DNA from: Pseudoneurospora amorphoporcata
Taxonomy: Eukaryota > Ascomycota > Sordariomycetes > Sordariales > Sordariaceae
NCBI GenBank assembly: GCA_033297205.1
Contig: MU859499.1
Span: forward strand, 1 to 12,802
DNA: 12,802 nucleotides
Reading direction: 5' to 3'
Of the stretch, positions 7,998 through 12,802 are shown piece after piece. Within the stretch, counting starts at the first letter, position 1. The number at the start of each line of letters is the position of its first letter. The notes below the pieces were generated by a model that was not told the DNA's origin, searched no databases, and saw nothing but the letters and a program-made list of their open reading frames with translations. The position numbers and the translations under genes were made by a program.

Positions 7998-9059
7998 ATG
8001 AGTTCTACGAACGAGGCAAAATCGCCTACTCCCGGTCCCGCGTCCCCGGCAGGAAAGAAATCGCCCACGCCTGTTCCCTTGCCTCCAGTGGCCTATGAAC
8101 CTTCAGAGCTCACTGGCCACAATGCAATGTTTGAGGCTAATGATTGTTTCGCAATTTAAGCGCCCAAACGACGAAAAAGCCAATGAGATACTAGATATCT
8201 TCCACCACTTCCAGACTCTGTTGTTCGACGGAAAGCTGCATACGGCGCCTCTTAAGGATGATATTGAGAATGCTCTTAATGTCGCCACTAGTACCGGTAA
8301 GTGCATTATGAGCCACCTAAGTAGTAAATCAAATCGAGGAGAAAAGGCCACTAATAATCATCACCCTTTCTAGGACTTTGGGCGGTTGACTTTGCCGACG
8401 AATACCCCAAGTGCAACGTATACGGTACCGATATTTCACTAATCCAACCTAGTTGGGTTCCGCCCAACCTACGGTTCGACATCGATAACGCTACCAAGCC
8501 ATAGACCTACTAGGAAGACTTCTTTGATTACATCCACATTCGCTAGCTTACCGGGGTAATTAAGGACTGGACCGCCTTATATAAGGAGGCGTACAAGTGT
8601 ATGAAACCAGGCGCCTGGATTGAACACATCGATGCCGAAGTAAACCTCGTTTGCCACGACGGGACCATGCCCAAGGAGTCTGCCATCAACCAATGGGGCG
8701 AAATCTGGTCGGAGGTGGGCAGAAAGACGGGACTTGTCTTCAATATGGTGAACTCGGGTTGTATGGAAAACGGCACCGAGAAGGCGGGCTTCACCAATAT
8801 CCAGGTCAAGGACTACCTAGCTCCCTGCTCCCCCTGGCCGGAAGATGCAAAGGCAAAGGAAATTGGCCTCTATCAATATGTGTTCTTGATACAGGATATC
8901 GAGGGTTTCCTTAACTACTTCATCGGCCGGATTATGAACTGGAGCGATAAGGAAATGGCCACCTACTCTGCTTGCCTTCGCAAGGAATATAGGGATCGGA
9001 AGATCCACGCCTACTTCAAGTGGCGCGTGGTTCTTGCGCAGAAGCCACTGGATGCTTAA
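7998..9059 (+). pseudogene. LaeA-like SAM-dependent methyltransferase, copy 2, three in-frame stops and a lost exon
   Basis: ATG 7998 (context AGCCATGAG) opens a Pro/Ser/Lys-rich N terminus (MSSTNEAKSPTP...) typical of this family's disordered leader. That frame ends in TAA at about 8157. Homology resumes one frame over at RPNDEKAN (8161 on). The segment matching copy 1's SSIL...GRRYHS...EYW is absent, so an exon was deleted or scrambled. An intron at 8297-8373 (77 nt, GTAAGT donor, CTAAT branch, TTCTAG acceptor) sits at the same codon as copy 1's second intron. Motif I is degraded, LNVATSTG instead of LDVGTGTG. TAG codons lie at 8502, 8511 and 8544; the first and third face Trp in copy 1. 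From 8547 to TAA 9057-9059 the frame is open (KPGAWIEH, QWGEIW, GFTNIQVKD, QKPLDA). It lacks the two extra introns of copy 1. Almost certainly a pseudogene. Confidence 0.82.
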
Positions 9060-9289
9060 ATGGCGGATGATAGTTGCACGGAACGTATTCAGGCGAGCGT
9101 TGTAGACGCCACGGCTGACAGCTCATATATCTTGTTTTCCTCCTTGAGTTGTTTTGTTGCCATTGATGTTCCTGTGTAGAGTGTTAGGCCCGTTAGGGAC
9201 CAGCCCTGTCTATGATGGGAGGTCAGACCATCTAGAGCCGGATTGCATTCACGTCGTCGGTCCCCGAATCGTCGCCCCCTTTGCTTGTT

Positions 9290-9332
9290 GAACAAGGTTC
9301 AACGTTGTTTCTTCAGCCTTACCCGTGCCACG
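9290..9332 (+). repeat. Downstream tract shared with 5848-5889
   Basis: This is the partner of the tract downstream of methyltransferase copy 1, about 80 percent identical over 42-43 bp. It overlaps the hairpin GTTGAAC-AAG-GTTCAAC (9287-9303), which is not conserved in the other copy. Confidence 0.5.
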
Positions 9333-9780
9333 TTTGTGCGTGTATACGTACCGTTCCGTGCGTCCACTCGGTACCGCGCCGCTCCGGCCCGCTTGGCATG
9401 CTCTTCGGCAAGGGCGGGGTCCTCCTTCAGCTCATCCACCGCAACTATTTTCACCCCATTTCGCATTCAACATATTTCCATCTTGAAGTACTTTGAGATC
9501 TAACAGCGCTTGAATCGCGCTCGAATGTGATGCCGTGAGTTGTCTTTTTGCAGGAACGTTGCGGATGAGATCTCGACTCGAGAGGTTCGAAAAATGGCGC
9601 CTGTCAATTGAGGTTTTGGAACTTTACGCTAATAGTCACTAACACGTTTTGCTGTCTCTTAGGTTATAACCACGTTAGTGCACGCTTTTGATACCCCTGA
9701 ATACCGGTGGCTGGCACTGACATCCGCAGGTTGAGCATGGTCGGTGCGCCGCGCATCTTCCTACACCACTGTACCAGCAT

Positions 9781-9802
9781 ACTAGAACTAGACTAGCACT
9801 AG
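9781..9802. repeat. Four ACTAG motifs in 22 bp
   Basis: ACTAG starts at 9781, 9787, 9792 and 9798. It is a short degenerate tandem or clustered motif in gene-free DNA, with no function visible. Confidence 0.6.
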
Positions 9803-10969
9803 ACATTCCTGCCGTAAGCCGCATCGTGTCAACCGTGACTTCCTTCCCTCCTTCCTTTACCTATTCCTTTACTCTTGGGCATTTCCCAATGATGCCATAT
9901 CCGACACATTTCGGCCTTCTGAGTGGGCGGCTTTATAAGACCGTGATGTCCAAATCTGTTGATCGTTTTAAGACCACGAACGGTTTTCAGCATTGGTATA
10001 TGTCGCGAACTCACCAACCCTCATCTTCGTTATGTCATAAACACCGACAAGATCCTTTCTGTATTTCTTTCGAGGCAGATATGTCTTTATTCTTCTCTTT
10101 CTTCTCTGCACCTCCCCGCCAATTGACTCACAATTCTTGGGCATTTTTCCATTTCATGACGAGTTTCGGAACATATCAGGGACACTCGTGAAAGGTTAGG
10201 CATCTTGAACAGCCCAATCGGGATCTGTGTCAGGGCTTCCCAAATCCCAATGAATTACCCAGTAGGGTTAGGGAAACGGACCTGAACTAACCTCCAATTC
10301 CCAACGGACAGATACCGTAGTATTGGTGTTAACGCAAGTTTCAAGTTGGGCCTTGGTGTCACCGGCCAGTGAGCTATACATTACCCTTCAATTTCTGTAA
10401 TAGAGGTTTGCAAAACTTCACTAAAACCAACGAGATAACCACATTCACATCTAAAAATGTGAAAAAGTATACAAAGCGGGCGAAACGTATTGGGTTGATA
10501 CCAACTTTTTGCATTGAAATTACTGGAATGTTGGTTGAGTTGCGAAGAGTACGTTGTGAAGTCCCACGCTAACGAACTTTCCAGGGTGATATGTACCTAG
10601 GTTCTGGATCACCATGGGTGCGATGCTTAAGTGGTTTGTTCAGGCTGCCGAGGAGGGGGGTCACAAAGCAGACAAGATTCATGGGCCAGGAAGCAATTCC
10701 CTTCCTTATATTGCTAACTGCTGTTGTCCTCGATCTTCAATCTCGCTCATCGTCAGGAAGCTGACGGCGTTGCTTTGTTGCATTCCATTATCTTGTTGGA
10801 AAACTCGGTCCACGCGGTAAGTTATACCTTTCCTTTATAGCTTGTTCAACCGGCCGAGTTCCATATGATTATTCCAGTCTCTGACATAGCAACACCATGG
10901 CCGCCACAGGAAACACTCGGGAGCTATTTCGTCAAATGAAAGTTCTTGTTCCAGCATCGAGAAAATAAA

Positions 10970-12675
10970 ATGGACATCCCTGATTCCCCATCTTTACAAG
11001 GGAGTGTAGACCGCCCAGGCAGCAAGCTTTGCCAGATCTGTTCGTCAATCCCGGTGTTATTCTAGTCAGATGAGTCCAGGAATATACGCGTTAAGCTTCA
11101 GCCGCTCGAGTCAATGTGCTTTGAAGCAAAGAGAGGATGTCAGCTCTGCGCGTTTCTGGAAATGGGTCCCGGTCGAGACCCGAAATTTCAGTCAGGGAAT
11201 CCTAAAGCCCTTGAGTTGAAACGAAATGCCTACGACTATGGTCCGAATGATGAGGAGAACTTGCCCTCTTTCTTCACACTTCGTAAGGATACCCAGCGCA
11301 GGCTGAGATACGATTATTGCAAAATCAATCCGCGGGATTTTGGCTTCTCTCTAGTCCCATCTCCTTGGTATAAGTCGCGCACTGTTTAGTTGATTTAACC
11401 CAGCTGGGCTACTTCCTCGTTTATCTTTCTCACAAGGTTTGGCACTGACAGCTCTTTTTCTCTGCAGCTGAGTTAGAGCCTGTCAATATAGGAGACTATG
11501 TGGACAACTTTACACTTATCGAGGTCTGGCTGGAAAACTGTTGTGATAACCATGCTCAATGCTCTAGTAACGTTGAGTTTTTCCTACCTACCAGAATTCT
11601 CGACCTTTAAGCGTTTTCCAACAGCGAAGACATCCGCCTAGTTACTAGCAAGGCCGATGAGCTTTACTTTGAGAGACAACTGCCAACGTATATTACGCTG
11701 AGCCACTGCTGGGACCACCTTTAAAACAGCTGATCACTACAACAAACGCAACCATAAGTGAACGTATGACGCGAATCCCTTTCGAAAAACTCCCACGGAC
11801 GTTTTAAGACTCTGTAAAGATATGTCACTCCCTAGGGCAGAGATTTCTATAGATCGATTCTCTTTGTATCATCCAAGACGATAAAGGAGATTGGGCCAAG
11901 GAAGCTGCCTTGATGGCTTCTATTTATAGTCATTCTTACTTTATACTTGCAGCGCTTAACGCTAAAGATAGCAGTGGAGGTTGCAATATAGTTGCGGATA
12001 TTTAGAGTTCTTATTCTAACCGATTTATTGATATTGACTTCTATAAACTTAGAAAAGACAAATCGAGCTTTCATCATCAGCGGCTTCGGCTTTTTGAATT
12101 CCCCTTCTTTGATGATGGATCCATCAAAGCCGAACACCTTAACAGCCGCGCGTGGACGTTACAAGAGAGAGAGCTTTCGAGAAGAGTTATCTCATTTTCC
12201 AGTAAGGGGCTGCTTTGGGAGTGTAACGAGCTCCGCGCAACTTCTTAGCGGCCGTGGGAAAATATCGAGATCTATCACACTGTCGTCTGTAGGAACGGCG
12301 TTCGCTAAGGGACTGTTCAAGAGTAATATATCCTGGGACGCTATTGTAGAGGATTATTCTACACGATCATTAACAAAGCAAACCGACAAGTTAATTGCGC
12401 TATCTGGGATAGCACAAGCTGCGCAGGAGTTTTATCAAGGCGTCACTTATATTGGCGGGATATAGAGCTCGCTTATTCCTGAAATCCTCCTTTGGAAGAC
12501 TGTGCCCCAACGGTCAAATACTAAGGCCGCGTCTTAAACTACTACCGAGTCTGCCTATATAGCCCCAAGCTAGTCTTGAGCATTAGTTAGATTACCCGTG
12601 GACTATAGTTTGGTCCGGGCATTAGTCAGATTACCGGTCGATCTTAGTTTCTCCTCTAGAGAAACGAGTTTTTAA
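10970..12675 (+). pseudogene. HET-domain (heterokaryon incompatibility) protein, heavily decayed
   Basis: ATG 10970 opens a frame with KLCQICSSI and GCQLCAFLE, the paired Cys motifs common at HET N termini. An intron ends at 11467 (CTGAC branch, CTGCAG acceptor); its donor is probably 11368 or nearby. HET core motifs remain: YITLSHCW (to 11712), the WIDSLCIIQDD block with its Trp now TAG at 11850, and SRAWTLQERELSRR (about 12144-12185). The C-terminal GVTYIGG, LLWKTVPQRSNTKAAS and APS-W-S-W block follows, with both Trp as stops. In-frame stops lie at 11063, 11608, 11805, 11850, 12003, 12463, 12535, 12571 and 12577. A one-base loss near 11711 shifts frame just after SHCW, and a second shift lies between 12235 and 12330. 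HET proteins trigger cell death on fusion of unlike hyphae; this copy cannot make one. Confidence 0.88.
12580..12657 (+). repeat. 39-bp in-frame tandem duplication in the HET remnant
   Basis: Units 12580-12618 and 12619-12657 are adjacent. Their first 32 bp match at 26 positions. The period is exactly 13 codons; in the HET frame they read ALVRLPVDYSLVR and ALVRLPVDLSFSS. It sits right after the conserved Trp-Ser-Trp-Ala position of HET proteins, where I would expect this segment once. Confidence 0.75.
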
Positions 12676-12707
12676 TATCTCAGGGTTGAGGAGATAATGG
12701 GAATCCC

Positions 12708-12802
12708 TGTCACACGGACATTGCCCACAGTCCAGGGGTTAGGATCGCAAGACTCAACAGAGCCTCAACGCCTAGCATTAACCTCAAGATGCTCAGTGGC
12801 CT
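12708..12802 (+). mobile_element. Right copy of the repeat element, opposite orientation to the left copy
   Basis: The sequence is the reverse complement of 108-202 with three transitions. Homology begins abruptly at 12708 (TGTCACACGG) and continues past the right edge of the window. The preceding bases differ from those after 202 in the left copy, so 12708 is the element end. It begins only 32 bp after the last readable HET codon, so it may have inserted at or near the 3' end of that gene. Confidence 0.6.

Larger units (their letters stand above)
9060..10969. other. Gene-poor spacer between methyltransferase copy 2 and the HET remnant
   Basis: No gene is recognised in 1.9 kb. Several small frames exist, the longest at 9826-10191 (121 codons, rich in Phe, Ser and His, without motifs). 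An ATG at 10614 in good context (ACCATGGG) opens a 67-codon frame ending beside a GTAAGT at about 10817, which could be a leftover exon of an unidentified gene. Four ACTAG motifs cluster at 9781-9802. A perfect 7-bp hairpin, GTTGAAC/GTTCAAC, lies at 9287-9303. Confidence 0.45.

Noticed and set aside
8095..8160. Possible very short intron joining the leader of copy 2 to RPNDEKAN
   Set aside because: The only usable donor would give an intron of about 32 nt, too short for splicing; an exon deletion explains the gap better.
9826..10191. 121-codon open frame on the plus strand
   Set aside because: No motif, poor start context and low-complexity composition; not supported as a gene.
10263..10273. 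TAGGGTTAGGG, resembling the fungal telomere repeat
   Set aside because: It is less than two units, with no flanking array; chance occurrence is likely.
10614..10820. 67-codon frame with a good ATG context, ending near a GTAAGT donor
   Set aside because: About 20 residues (MLKWFVQAAEEGGHKADKI) vaguely recall the region before the I-helix in fungal P450s, but nothing follows in any frame to support it; too short to call.
12647..12696. Small inverted repeats GTTTCTC/GAGAAAC and TATCTC/GAGATA near the right element
   Set aside because: Stems of 6-7 bp are expected by chance; no link to the element boundary at 12708 could be shown.

Overview
The window looks like nuclear DNA of a filamentous ascomycete (Pezizomycotina). 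Coding pieces are joined by short introns of about 60-100 nt with GT donors, CTRAC/CTAAT-type branch sites and AG acceptors. The recognisable families are an F-box-like protein, LaeA-type SAM-dependent methyltransferases and a HET-domain protein, a combination typical of fungal accessory regions. No rRNA, tRNA or CRISPR array was seen.

Layout. 1-202 is the end of a repeat that recurs, inverted, at 12708-12802 (92 of 95 positions match), so the window is bracketed by two oppositely oriented copies of one element, probably transposon or LTR ends. 773-2119 is an F-box-like gene broken by a stop and a frameshift. 2796-3656 is the only clearly intact gene, an unrecognised nuclear-type protein with a basic NLS and a SUMO-interaction-like motif. 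4111-5659 and 7998-9059 are two diverged, same-strand copies of a LaeA-like methyltransferase gene, both with in-frame stops and with different intron content. Between them, at 7132-7442, lies a 311-bp PIF/Harbinger-type MITE with TTA target duplications. 10970-12675 is a heavily decayed HET-domain (heterokaryon-incompatibility) gene with all three HET core motifs still legible and a 39-bp in-frame tandem duplication near its end.

How it fits together. This is not a working pathway but a repeat-bounded gene graveyard with one survivor. Four of the five large genes are pseudogenes. In the methyltransferase pair, four of five nonsense codons are TAG facing TGG in the sister copy. That is a C-to-T change at CpA on the opposite strand, the context used by repeat-induced point mutation (RIP). 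The HET remnant shows the same kind of change. I infer a RIP-exposed or otherwise fast-decaying accessory segment. No undescribed functional system is demonstrated; the most informative signals are the bracketing inverted repeat, the RIP-like decay pattern, the intron differences between the paralogues, the MITE and the single intact gene.
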